Assembly: GCA_900465915.1 (NCBI GenBank)
Contig: UBKJ01000002.1
Location: 1-64,000, forward strand
Source of the DNA: Hyphomicrobiales bacterium
GTDB lineage: Bacteria; Pseudomonadota; Alphaproteobacteria; Rhizobiales; Rhizobiaceae
DNA: 64,000 bases
Direction of reading: 5' to 3'
Of the stretch, positions 35,604-43,606 are shown piece after piece. The translations under genes were made by a program, and so were the position numbers. Each line of letters starts with the position of its first letter. Positions within the stretch are counted from its first letter, which is position 1. The notes under the pieces are model-generated. The model did no database searches. It was given only the letters and a program-made list of their open reading frames with translations, and had not been told where the DNA came from.

Positions 35604-36469
35604 GGATCGGGCTCGTGCAGTTGCGGCTGTTGCAGGCCGTCGGCCAGACGGGCAGCGTCGGCGCGGCCGCGCGGCGGGTCGGGCTGACGCAGTCGGGCGC
35701 GAGCCAGTCCATCGCCACATTGGAGAAGATCCTCGGCGCCGAATTGATCGCGCGGCGGCGCGACGGCGCGGCGCTGACCGCCTTCGCCCGCTCCATCCTC
35801 GGCGAGGTGGAGACGGTGCTCGCGGCGGTCGAGCGCATCGAGGCGCTGGCGCGCAACCGCATGGCCGCGCCGGCGGCGCGGCTGCGGGTGGCCGCCATTC
35901 CGAGCGAGCTCGAGTGCCGGCTGCCGGCCGTGCGCCGCGCCTTCCAGCAGATGCACCCGGACGTGGAGATGGTCACCTTCGAGGGCGGGCACGAGGACGT
36001 CAGCCTCTGGGTGCGCGACGGGGTGGCCGATGTCGGCGTCACCTCGCTGCCCCTGCCGGAGCTGGCGGCGACGGCCATCGGCGACGAGGAGCTGGTGATC
36101 GTCGGCCGCCGCGACGACCCGCTGATGCGCGGGCCGACGCTGACCGTGGAGGCGCTGCGCGACCGCCGCATGCTGTCGGCCGCCGGCAGCGAGGGCATCA
36201 TCGACCGGCTGATCCAGGCCGGCGGAACGCGCAGCGAAAGAGTGCGGACGCGCGACATCGCCACCGTGCTGGAGATGGTGCGGCAGGGCGTCGGCCTGAC
36301 GCTCCTGTCGGAGATCAGCCTGCCGGGGGCGGACCTGCGCGACCTGCGCGCCATGCGGCTGACGCCGCCCGCCTTCCGCACCGTCTATGTCGTGGCGCGG
36401 CCCGAGGACGCGTTGACGCTGTTGGTCGAAGGGTTTTGCGCCGCCATCGCCGAGTCGCGGGTCGGCTGA
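35600..36469 (+). CDS. LysR-family transcriptional regulator
   Basis: GTG 35600 in a GTGA overlap gives 289 residues: MRIGLVQLRLLQAVGQTGSV, helix-turn-helix SVGAAARRVGLTQSGASQSI, then an effector domain to FCAAIAESRVG. The last 86 codons plus the stop (36209 onward) are repeated three more times downstream in damaged form. The target is unknown; the nearest downstream intact gene is the EamA exporter at 37316. Translation is probably coupled to the Rsm22-like gene although function is unrelated. Confidence 0.88.
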   Translation: MRIGLVQLRLLQAVGQTGSVGAAARRVGLTQSGASQSIATLEKILGAELIARRRDGAALTAFARSILGEVETVLAAVERIEALARNRMAAPAARLRVAAIPSELECRLPAVRRAFQQMHPDVEMVTFEGGHEDVSLWVRDGVADVGVTSLPLPELAATAIGDEELVIVGRRDDPLMRGPTLTVEALRDRRMLSAAGSEGIIDRLIQAGGTRSERVRTRDIATVLEMVRQGVGLTLLSEISLPGADLRDLRAMRLTPPAFRTVYVVARPEDALTLLVEGFCAAIAESRVG

Positions 36470-36720
36470 TCTAGGCCGGGGGTGCGCACAGCGTAAGGCT
36501 GCGGACGCGCGATATCGCCACGGTGCTGGAGATGGGGGGAGGGCATCGGCCTGACGCTGCTGTCCGAGATCAGCCTGCCGGGCGCGGACCTGCGCGACCT
36601 GCGCGCCATGCGGCTGACCCCGCCGGCCTTCCGCACCGTCTATGTCGTGTCGCGGCCCGAGGACGCGTCGGTGCCGCTGGTCGAGGGGTTCCGCGCCGCC
36701 ATCGCCGGGTCGCCGACCGG
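36466..36720 (+). pseudogene. Decayed tandem copy 1 of the LysR 3' end
   Basis: Starting at the LysR stop (CTGATC), this 255-base unit aligns with 36209-36465: 'taggccggggg' for 'caggccggcgg', then GCGGACGCGCGATATCGCC and a closing segment encoding MRLTPPAFRTVYVVSRPEDA and FRAAIAGSPTG. Single-base indels near 36534-36541 break the frame. Many differences between copy and parent in the 3' part are synonymous, which points to divergence as a coding sequence before decay. Confidence 0.85.
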
Positions 36721-36984
36721 CTGATCCGGCTGGCGGGACGCGCAGCGAGAGGGCGCGGACGCGCGATATCGCCATGACGCGGGGGATGGTTAGGCAGGGC
36801 GTCGGTCTGGCGCTGCTGCCGATATCGGGCTGCCCGGCTCGGACCTGCGCGCCATGTGGCTGACGCCGCCCGCCTTCCGCACCGTCTATGTCGTGGCGCT
36901 GCCTGAGGGCGTTTCGACGCCGCTTGTCGAGGAGTCCTGCGCCGCCATCGCCGGGCCGCTGGCGGCGAGGGTGTGATCGACCTG
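36721..36984 (+). pseudogene. Decayed tandem copy 2 of the LysR 3' end
   Basis: The unit again begins CTGATC (CTGATCCGGCTGGCGGGACG). It retains GCGCGGACGCGCGATATCGCC, then has deletions around 36773-36850. It ends with a segment encoding MWLTPPAFRTVYVVALPEGV and ESCAAIAGPLAARV and a TGA at 36974. It is the most diverged of the copies. No start codon or ribosome site precedes it. Confidence 0.82.
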
Positions 36985-37218
36985 CTGATCCAGGCCGGCG
37001 GGACGCGCGGCGAAAGGGTGCGGACGCGCCGGTGCTGGATATGGTGCGGCAGGACGTCGGCCTGACGCTGCCTGTCCGAGATCAGCCTGCCGGGGGCAGA
37101 CCTGCGCGCCATGCGGCTGACGCCGCCGGCCTTCCGCACCGTCTATGTCGTGGCGCGGCCCGAGGGCGCGTCGACCCTGCTGGTCGAGGGATTCCGCGCC
37201 GCCATCGCCGGGTCATAA
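36985..37218 (+). pseudogene. Decayed tandem copy 3 of the LysR 3' end
   Basis: Similarity to the parent begins slightly earlier than in the other copies, at about 36959 (gctggcggcgagggtgtgat for gccggcagcgagggcatcat). It includes CTGATCCAGGCCGGCGGGAC. A deletion near 37030 and an insertion near 37070 break the frame. The end encodes MRLTPPAFRTVYVVARPEGA and FRAAIAGS with stop TAA at 37216. It is closest to the parent over its first 40 bases. The gap from here to the EamA start is 97 bases. Confidence 0.85.
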
Positions 37219-37315
37219 GAAAAACTGATATCGCATATTTTTCTTATCCATGTCCCGCCGTGCGGCGGTTTTCGGCATAGTGCGCGCATTGCTTCACGAG
37301 GACGGGACCAGAAAA

Positions 37316-38251
37316 ATGACGATGACGGCGTGCGGCGCGGCGGCGGCCGGTTCCGACCGGCTGCGCGGGCTCATATGGGGGCTTTCGGGGGTGCTGGTCT
37401 GGGCCGGCTCCTTCGTGCTCACCCGCTTCGGCGTCAAGACCACGCTCAATCCCTACGACATCATCGCGCTGCGCTTCGGCGTGGCGGGAGTGGTTCTGCT
37501 GCCGGTGATTTTTGCGCGCGGCTTCGGCTTCCGGCTTCTCGGGCCGGCGGGTTTTGTCCTCCTGGTCTGCGGGGCGGGCTTTCCCTATGCGCTTCTGACC
37601 GGCTACGGGCTCAAATTCGCGCCCGCCTCGCATGCGGCGGCGCTGATCCCCGGCATGATGACGGCCTCGGTGGCGGTGCTGGGCGCGGTGTTGCTGCGCG
37701 AGAGGCTGGCCGCGGCGCGCTGGGGCGGGGTGGCGCTGATCCTCGCCGGAAGCGTGCTGATCGCCGGCCTCGGCCGGACTGAGGGCGAGCTGACCGGCCA
37801 TGCGCTGTTCCTGCTCGCGGCGCTGGTCTGGGCGCTTTATGTGATGGTGTTCCGCCACAAGGCCATGGACGGGCTGCACGCGGCGGCGGTGGCCTCGGTG
37901 GCGTCGGGGCTGGTCTTCATCCCCTTCTATGCCGGCTTTTTGCCCAAGGGGCTGGCGGCGGCGACGTGGGGCGAAATCGCCTTGCAGGGCTTCTACCAAG
38001 GCGTGCTGACCTCGGCCTTCGGCATCTTCGCCTTCAACCGCGCCGTGACGCTGCTGGGCACGGCGGCGGGCGCGGCGCTGTCGGCGCTGATCCCGGTGAT
38101 CACGCTGGCGCTGGGGCTCGTCTTCCTCGGCGAGGCGCCCGGCTGGCGCGAGACGCTGGCCGCCCTGCTGATCGGCCTCGGCGTGCTGGCGCTCAACCGG
38201 AAAGGCGCGGTCAGGACGGGCGCAGCGCCGGCCGCGCGGCCGGGCGGTTGA
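37316..38251 (+). CDS. EamA/DMT-family transporter
   Basis: ATG 37316 gives 311 residues with ten transmembrane helices in two EamA repeats: LIWGLSGVLVWAGSFVLTRF onward, and LTGHALFLLAALVWALYVMV onward, each ending in the usual amphipathic loop (LRERLAAARWGGVALILAG, FLGEAPGWRETLAALLIGLG). The family exports metabolites or amino acids. The last 41 bases overlap the 3' end of the converging MFS gene. Confidence 0.9.
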   Translation: MTMTACGAAAAGSDRLRGLIWGLSGVLVWAGSFVLTRFGVKTTLNPYDIIALRFGVAGVVLLPVIFARGFGFRLLGPAGFVLLVCGAGFPYALLTGYGLKFAPASHAAALIPGMMTASVAVLGAVLLRERLAAARWGGVALILAGSVLIAGLGRTEGELTGHALFLLAALVWALYVMVFRHKAMDGLHAAAVASVASGLVFIPFYAGFLPKGLAAATWGEIALQGFYQGVLTSAFGIFAFNRAVTLLGTAAGAALSALIPVITLALGLVFLGEAPGWRETLAALLIGLGVLALNRKGAVRTGAAPAARPGG

Positions 38252-39503
38252 GCAGAAACACCATCGCGCCGGCGGCGAGGCAGAGCGCGCCGGCCAGCAC
38301 CAGCGCCGGGCCGTAGGAATCGTAGTCGGTGCGGACATAGCCGGCGAAGGCGGCGGCGGCCGCCGCGCCCAGCTGGTGGCCGGTGAAGACCCAGCCGAAG
38401 ATCAGCCCGGCCTTTTCCGGGCCGAAGCGCTCGGCGGCGAGCTTGACCGTCGGCGGCACCGTCGCCACCCAGTCGAGGCCGTAGAAGACCGCGAACAGCG
38501 CCAGCTCATAGACCGAGAAATCGGTGAAGGTGAGATAGATCAGCGACAGGCCGCGCAGGCTGTAGAACCAGAACAGGAGCCACCGATTGTCGAAGCGGTC
38601 GGAGAGCCAGCCGGAAAAGATGGTGCCCATCAGGTCGAAGGCGCCGATCACGGCGAGGATGCCGGCCGCGCCCACCGGGGCCACGCCGTAATCGCCGCAG
38701 AGCGTGATCCAGTGGGTCTGGATCAGACCGTTGGTGGAGAAGCCGCAGACGAAGAAGGTGAGGAACAGCACCCAGAAGGTCATGGTGGACGAGGCCTCGG
38801 CCAGCGTGGCGACAGGCGTGGCCAGCATGGCGGCGAGGCTTTTGCGCGGCGCGGGCGCGGGCAGGGGGGCCGTGCGGCCGAAGGGCTTGAGGCCGATATC
38901 GGCCGGCTGATCGCGCATCAGGGCCAGCACCAGAACGAGCGCCAGAGCGAGGAAGCCGACGACGATGGTGAGCGATGCGCGCCAGCCGACGCTCTGGGCG
39001 ACGCTTGCGAGCAAGGGCATGAAGACGAGCTGGCCGGTGGCGTTGCTGGCCGTCATCAGGCCGACGACGAGGCCGCGCCGCTTCTCGAACCAGCGCGCGG
39101 CCACCGTCGCGCCCAGCACCAGCGCGGTCATGCCGGTGCCGAGGCCGATGACCACGCCCCACAGCGCCACCATCTGCCATTCCTGGCGCATGAAGATGGA
39201 GCCGACGAGGCCGGCCGAGATCATCACCAGCGCCGCCGAGACGACGCGGCGCAGGCCGAACTGGTTCATGAAGGCGGCGGCGAAGGGCCCCATCAGGCCG
39301 AACAGCACCAGCCGCAGCGCCATGGCGAAGGAGATGTCGGCGTTGGTCCAGCCGAATTCGCGCTGCAGCGGCTCGATCAATATGCCGGCCGAGCCCATGG
39401 CGGCGGCGGTGGCCAGCATGGTCAGGAAGGTGACGCCGGCGACGATCCAGCCGTAATGGACGTCGTGCCGGGCGAGGAGGGCGGCGAGCCGGGTGGAGAG
39501 CAT
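38211..39503 (-). CDS. Major facilitator superfamily transporter
   Basis: The 430-residue protein has twelve predicted helices. The N-terminus MLSTRLAALLARHDVHYGWI begins the family's OFA/MCT-like fold (GIGTGM-type motif as VIGLGTGMTALVLGATVAAR, WFEKRRGLVVGLMTASNATG). The central loop KPFGRTAPLPAPAPRKSL separates the halves. It is 39 bases downstream of a MarR-type regulator in the same direction, so it is probably induced by that regulator's ligand. Confidence 0.88.
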   Translation of the reverse strand: MLSTRLAALLARHDVHYGWIVAGVTFLTMLATAAAMGSAGILIEPLQREFGWTNADISFAMALRLVLFGLMGPFAAAFMNQFGLRRVVSAALVMISAGLVGSIFMRQEWQMVALWGVVIGLGTGMTALVLGATVAARWFEKRRGLVVGLMTASNATGQLVFMPLLASVAQSVGWRASLTIVVGFLALALVLVLALMRDQPADIGLKPFGRTAPLPAPAPRKSLAAMLATPVATLAEASSTMTFWVLFLTFFVCGFSTNGLIQTHWITLCGDYGVAPVGAAGILAVIGAFDLMGTIFSGWLSDRFDNRWLLFWFYSLRGLSLIYLTFTDFSVYELALFAVFYGLDWVATVPPTVKLAAERFGPEKAGLIFGWVFTGHQLGAAAAAAFAGYVRTDYDSYGPALVLAGALCLAAGAMVFLLNRPAARPALRPS

Positions 39504-39542
39504 GCTTCGGACTTTCGTTCGCGGCGCGCGCGCCGGCTGCGG

Positions 39543-39941
39543 TCAAATTGCGTCGAGAAGGGCGCGCAGGGCGTCGGCGCCGCCGTCGCCGAGGCGGGCC
39601 TCGACATCGGCCTGCGCCTTGTCCCAGAGCGGGCCGCCGCGCGCGACGAGGTCGCGCCCGGCTTCGGTCAGCTTTACGGTGGTCTCGCGGTGGTCGTCGC
39701 TGTCGGCCTCCGCGATCCAGCCCATGCGGCGCAGCACCTTGGCGTTGCGGCCCATGGTGGAGCGGTCGAGATCGGCGAGGCGCGCGAGCTCGGTCAGCGA
39801 GATGGCGCCGGCGCGGGCAACTTTCCGCAAAAGGCTGAACTGCGCCACCGTCACGCCGAGCGGGGCCAGCGCCTCGTCATAGACGGCGGAGGAGCGGCGC
39901 GCCGCCTGGCGCAGGAGCATGCAGAAGCAGGGATGGGTCAT
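39543..39941 (-). CDS. MarR-family regulator
   Basis: The 132-residue protein begins MTHPCFCMLLRQAARRSSAV and has a winged helix (about 48-95) with SLTELARLADLDRSTMGRNA, KVLRRMGWI and the wing DSDDHRETTVKLTEAG. Two cysteines at positions 5 and 7 sit at the dimer interface region and could make it redox-sensitive. It is the first gene of a two-gene unit with the MFS exporter. A perfect palindrome overlaps its leader. Confidence 0.88.
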   Translation of the reverse strand: MTHPCFCMLLRQAARRSSAVYDEALAPLGVTVAQFSLLRKVARAGAISLTELARLADLDRSTMGRNAKVLRRMGWIAEADSDDHRETTVKLTEAGRDLVARGGPLWDKAQADVEARLGDGGADALRALLDAI

Positions 39942-39945
39942 GAAG

Positions 39946-39959
39946 CGGGTATATACCCG
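39946..39959. promoter_or_regulatory. MarR operator palindrome
   Basis: CGGGTATATACCCG is a perfect 14-bp palindrome located five bases before the marR start codon. MarR-type repressors typically bind such sites over their own promoter or ribosome site, so this is very likely autoregulation of the marR-MFS unit. Confidence 0.7.
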
Positions 39960-40007
39960 TAAATCGCCGAACGCAAGCCCCGGCGGGAAAACAGGGCGAA
40001 GCGGAGG

Positions 40008-40469
40008 TCAGACGGCGAGCTGCGCCGTCTCCTTGACCTCCTCCATCACCGCATAGGTGTGGGATTCGCGCACGCCGGGCAGCGACAGCAGCGCCTCGGA
40101 CAGGAAGCGGCGGTAATGGTCCATGTCGGACACGCGCGCCTTGACCAGATAGTCGAAGCCGCCCGCCACCATATGGCATTCGAGGATGTCGGGATTGTCG
40201 CGGGTGAAGGTGGAGAAGGTGTCGAAGACTTCCGGCGTGGTGCGGTCGAGCTTGATCTCGATGAAGACCAGCATGGAGCGGTCGAGCATCTTGGGCGACA
40301 GGCGGGCGGAATAGCCGAGGATGTAGCCCTCGCGGGTCAGCCGCTTGACGCGCTCGGCGGTGGCGGTCTGCGAGAGATTGATGCGGTCGGCCAGTTCCGT
40401 ATTGGTCAGGCGTCCGTTCTCCTGCAGGGCGCGCAAAATACTCCTGTCCATCGCATCGATATTCTTCAT
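40008..40469 (-). CDS. Lrp/AsnC-family regulator
   Basis: ATG 40469 follows GAGGGGAG and gives 153 residues. The helix-turn-helix is AMDRSILRALQENGRLTNTE and LADRINLSQTATAERVKRLT. The RAM/AsnC ligand domain has GYSARLSPKMLDRSMLVFIE, PDILECHMVAGGFDYLVKAR and VRESHTYAVMEEVKET. It is divergent from the trp leader region, and its target may be elsewhere. Such regulators often sense amino acids. Confidence 0.9.
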   Translation of the reverse strand: MKNIDAMDRSILRALQENGRLTNTELADRINLSQTATAERVKRLTREGYILGYSARLSPKMLDRSMLVFIEIKLDRTTPEVFDTFSTFTRDNPDILECHMVAGGFDYLVKARVSDMDHYRRFLSEALLSLPGVRESHTYAVMEEVKETAQLAV

Positions 40470-40823
40470 GGGCTCCCCTCGGCCGTCTGCGCGGCCCTCA
40501 TGTGCGCGGTCCGGCGTCGCGGCCCGCTTCAGGGAAAATGAATCCGAATTCGCGCGGCGGCGCAAGGCGAAAACGCCGTCGCCTTTCACAAAACATTGCA
40601 GGCTTTCACGTTTGCGCGGCGCGGGCGGCGAAGTCCGGCGCTTCCATAAGCGAATCAATTCATGGTTGCGGATTATTGCAACCTGTGATAGTTATCGGGC
40701 CGTACTTGAAGCCATATTGCACCTAGCCATTTGTCCTAACCCGGCCGCGCCCTCGGGCCGGCCGCTCCGATCAGGCAGGGGGTCCCGCTAATCCTTGTCT
40801 GTTACGCTCCCATTAGGGGCGGG
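40470..40823. other. Divergent region lrp/trp, possible small-RNA gene
   Basis: No protein gene is supported. A possible promoter is TTGCGG (40666-40671), a 17-base spacer and TAGTTA. From about 40700 the sequence contains a smaller hairpin (CCGGCC near 40741 with GGCCGG near 40757) and ends in the strong terminator at 40824-40861. A transcript of about 160 nt that stops before trpL is plausible, and the identity of such an RNA is unknown. Confidence 0.4.
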
Positions 40824-40861
40824 GAAAATCCGGGCCGCTCCAGAAGCCCGGATTTTCTTTG
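40824..40861 (+). terminator. Strong terminator upstream of trpL
   Basis: GAAAATCCGGGC (40824-40835) pairs perfectly with GCCCGGATTTTC (40846-40857) and TTT follows. Because it lies 83 bases before the trp leader peptide and about 350 bases after the divergent lrp start, it must end some plus-strand transcript, perhaps a small RNA. Confidence 0.8.
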
Positions 40862-40943
40862 TCCGCAGGGTGGCGGAGGAGGCGTGGGGGGACGGCGCAT
40901 TTTCCGGTTGCAAGCGGCGCGCGGGAAGGCTAACACTTGCGGC

Positions 40944-40991
40944 ATGAACAGATCGCGCAATGTCGTCAAAGGCTGGTGGCGGGTCCGCTAA
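40944..40991 (+). CDS. trpL: trp operon leader peptide TrpL
   Basis: A 15-codon frame reads MNRSRNVVKGWWRVR with two adjacent Trp codons. It is followed by GGCGGCC (40994-41000) that can pair with the left arm GGCCGCC (41034-41040) of the terminator, giving an antiterminator. This is the layout of rhizobial trpE(G) attenuators, where stalling at the Trp codons allows readthrough. In Sinorhizobium the released leader RNA (rnTrpL) and peptide also act in trans. Start context is AACACTTGCGGC, a weak ribosome site. Confidence 0.9.
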   Translation: MNRSRNVVKGWWRVR

Positions 40992-41032
40992 AAGGCGGCC
41001 ACGCAGGCGTTTGCGCATTTGCGTCGAGATAT

Positions 41033-41063
41033 AGGCCGCCGGGATCGTCCGGGCGGCCTTTTT
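41033..41063 (+). terminator. trp attenuator terminator
   Basis: AGGCCGCC (41033-41040) pairs with GGCGGCCT (41052-41059), with an inner GGA/TCC pair around TCG, then TTTTTG. It lies 41 bases after the trpL stop and about 95 bases before trpE(G). The competing antiterminator uses 40994-41000. Confidence 0.92.
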
Positions 41064-41110
41064 GTTATGGCGTCCGCGGCGGGACCGGCGCAACGGAAGA
41101 GGCTCCGGGA

Positions 41111-41148
41111 CGGAACGCAGTTTAGGCCGGAGCGGAACGCAGTTTAGG
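41111..41148 (+). repeat. 16-bp direct repeat just before trpE(G)
   Basis: CGGAACGCAGTTTAGG occurs at 41111-41126 and again at 41133-41148 with a 22-base period. It lies between the attenuator terminator and the start codon, so it is present only on readthrough mRNA. It may be a protein or small-RNA binding site or simply a recent duplication. Confidence 0.85.
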
Positions 41149-41158
41149 ATTGTCGATC

Positions 41159-43354
41159 ATGCATGCGAAAACAGCGGATAACGAGATCGTCGCCCATGAG
41201 ACGGCGGGGGGGATCGGCGTCGAGCGCCGGCGCAGCGCGATTCCCTACAAGGGGGCGATCGAGGCCTATGTCGACGCGCTGAACGAAAGGCGCGGCGCGG
41301 TCTTCTCCTCCAATTACGAATATCCGGGCCGCTATACGCGCTGGGACACGGCCATCGTCGATCCGCCGGTGGCGATCACCGCCAACGGCCGCGTCATGCG
41401 CGTCGAGGCGATGAACGCGCGCGGCGTGGTGCTGCTGCGCCCGATCCTCGACACGGTCAAGGCGCTCGCGGAAGTCACGGTGACGGCGGCGAGTGAAAAG
41501 CGGCTCGATCTTCGGATCGCCGAGCCGCAGGGCGTCTTCACCGAGGAGGAGCGCTCGCGCATGCCTTCGGTATTCACCGTGCTGCGCGCCATCGTCGGGC
41601 TGTTCTTCTCGGAGGAGGACGCCAATCTCGGCCTTTACGGCGCCTTCGGCTACGACCTCGCCTTCCAGTTCGATCCGGTCGCCTACAAGCTCAAGCGCCC
41701 GGACGACCAGCGCGACCTGGTGCTGTTCATCCCCGACGAGATCTGCGTGGTCGACCACTACGCCGCGCGCGCCTGGGTGGACCATTACGACTTTATCTGC
41801 GGCGGGTCCTCCACGCACGGGCTCGACCGCGCCACGCCGGCCGTGCGCTTCGAGCCGGCCCAGTCGACGCCGCCGCGCGGCGACCACGTGCCGGGCGAAT
41901 ACGCCAAGCTCGTGGAGCGCGCCAAGGAAAGCTTCAAGCGCGGCGACCTGTTCGAGGTGGTGCCGGGCCAGACCTTCTACGAGCGCTGCCTGACGCAGCC
42001 GTCGGAGATCTTTCGCCGGCTCAAGGCGATCAACCCGTCGCCCTATTCCTTCTTCATCAATCTGGGCGAGAACGAATATCTGGTCGGCGCCTCGCCGGAA
42101 ATGTTCGTGCGCGTCAGCGGGCGGCGCATCGAGACCTGCCCGATCTCCGGCACCATCAAGCGCGGCGAGGACGCCATCTCGGATTCGGAGCAGATCCTCA
42201 AGCTCCTCAACTCCAAGAAGGACGAATCCGAGCTGACCATGTGCTCGGACGTCGACCGCAACGACAAGAGCCGCGTCTGCGAGCCGGGCTCGGTGCGCGT
42301 CATCGGCCGGCGGCAGATCGAGATGTATTCGCGCCTCATCCACACCGTCGACCACATCGAGGGCCGGCTGCGCGACGGCATGGACGCCTTCGACGGCTTT
42401 TTGAGCCACGCCTGGGCGGTGACGGTGACCGGCGCGCCCAAGCTCTGGGCCATGCGCTTCATCGAGGAGAACGAGAAGAGCCCGCGCGCCTGGTACGGCG
42501 GCGCGGTCGGCATGATGCATTTCAACGGCGATATGAACACCGGCCTCACGCTGCGCACCATTCGCATCAAGGACGGCGTGGCGCAGGTGCGCGCCGGCGC
42601 GACGCTGCTGTTCGACTCCAACCCGGAGGAGGAGGAGGCCGAGACGGAGTTGAAGGCCTCGGCGATGATCGCCGCCGTGCGCGACGCGCAGAAGAGCAAT
42701 GCGGTGGTCGAGGAGCAGCCGGCGGCGCGGGTCGGCGACGGCGTCTCGATCCTGCTGGTCGACCACGAGGATTCCTTCGTGCATACGCTGGCCAATTACT
42801 TCCGCCAGACGGGCGCGACGGTGTCGACCGTGCGCACGCCGGTGGCGGAGGAGGTGTTCGACCGCGTCAAGCCCGACCTCGTCGTGCTGTCGCCCGGACC
42901 GGGCACGCCGCAGGATTTCGACTGCAAGGCCACCATCGCCAAGGCGCGCAAGCGGCAATTGCCGATCTTCGGCGTCTGCCTCGGCCTGCAGGCGCTGGCG
43001 GAAGCCTATGGCGGCACGCTGCGCCAATTGCGCATCCCCATGCACGGCAAGCCGTCGCGCATCCGCGTGTCCAAGCCCGAGCGCATCTTCTCCGGCCTGC
43101 CCAAGGAGGTGACGGTGGGGCGCTACCACTCGATCTTCGCCGACCCGGAGCGCCTGCCCGACGATTTCCTGGTCACGGCCGAGACGGAGGACGGCGTCAT
43201 CATGGCCTTCGAGCATAAGAAGGAGCCGGTGGCGGCGGTGCAGTTCCATCCCGAATCGATCATGACGCTCGGCCACAACGCCGGCATGCGCATGATCGAG
43301 AACGTGGTGACGCATCTGGCCAACCGGAACAGGGGCCGGCGCGGCAATTACTGA
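41159..43354 (+). CDS. trpE(G): Fused anthranilate synthase TrpE(G)
   Basis: With ATG 41159 (TTG 41150 is possible) the protein has 731 residues. The TrpE part includes [73 protein letters not shown] and [17 protein letters not shown] linker near residue 515-530 leads into the glutamine amidotransferase domain with the nucleophile in [15 protein letters not shown] and the His-Glu pair in [10 protein letters not shown]. It converts chorismate and glutamine to anthranilate. Rhizobia fuse these subunits, and attenuation at trpL regulates it. It stands apart from trpDC. Confidence 0.96.
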   Translation: MHAKTADNEIVAHETAGGIGVERRRSAIPYKGAIEAYVDALNERRGAVFSSNYEYPGRYTRWDTAIVDPPVAITANGRVMRVEAMNARGVVLLRPILDTVKALAEVTVTAASEKRLDLRIAEPQGVFTEEERSRMPSVFTVLRAIVGLFFSEEDANLGLYGAFGYDLAFQFDPVAYKLKRPDDQRDLVLFIPDEICVVDHYAARAWVDHYDFICGGSSTHGLDRATPAVRFEPAQSTPPRGDHVPGEYAKLVERAKESFKRGDLFEVVPGQTFYERCLTQPSEIFRRLKAINPSPYSFFINLGENEYLVGASPEMFVRVSGRRIETCPISGTIKRGEDAISDSEQILKLLNSKKDESELTMCSDVDRNDKSRVCEPGSVRVIGRRQIEMYSRLIHTVDHIEGRLRDGMDAFDGFLSHAWAVTVTGAPKLWAMRFIEENEKSPRAWYGGAVGMMHFNGDMNTGLTLRTIRIKDGVAQVRAGATLLFDSNPEEEEAETELKASAMIAAVRDAQKSNAVVEEQPAARVGDGVSILLVDHEDSFVHTLANYFRQTGATVSTVRTPVAEEVFDRVKPDLVVLSPGPGTPQDFDCKATIAKARKRQLPIFGVCLGLQALAEAYGGTLRQLRIPMHGKPSRIRVSKPERIFSGLPKEVTVGRYHSIFADPERLPDDFLVTAETEDGVIMAFEHKKEPVAAVQFHPESIMTLGHNAGMRMIENVVTHLANRNRGRRGNY

Positions 43355-43380
43355 CCGGCGCGAGCCGCCCGCATCGTCAG

Positions 43381-43411
43381 GGCCGGCCGCCTTCGGGGCG
43401 GCCGGCCTTTT
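43381..43411 (+). terminator. Rho-independent terminator of trpE(G)
   Basis: GGCCGGCCGCC (43381-43391) pairs perfectly with GGCGGCCGGCC (43397-43407) around TTCGG and is followed by TTTT, 26 bases after the stop. Confidence 0.92.
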
Positions 43412-43606
43412 CGCATCCGCGAAGCGTTCGCAACTGTAATGCCTTGCATTTGCAGGAGAAAATAATCGGGTGAAGCGGCCGCGAGGGGTTTCGGAACAAA
43501 GGCGTTCGGGGTATAGAACCGGAGCCGTCCCGCGAGGGAATTTCCGGCGGCCCGGACCCGTCCGCCGCCACAAGCCGCATCCGGCCAACGCCCTTTGGGC
43601 AATTGC

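Noticed and set aside
36209..37218. CRISPR-like or phage-type repeat array
   Set aside because: Units are about 255 bases, diverged, without spacers, and match the adjacent gene; not a CRISPR array or an IS element.
36523..37280. Arg/Ala-rich plus-strand frames over the LysR repeats
   Set aside because: They are out of frame with the LysR reading and arise from the repeated GC-rich units; the similarity is to LysR 3' ends only in another frame.
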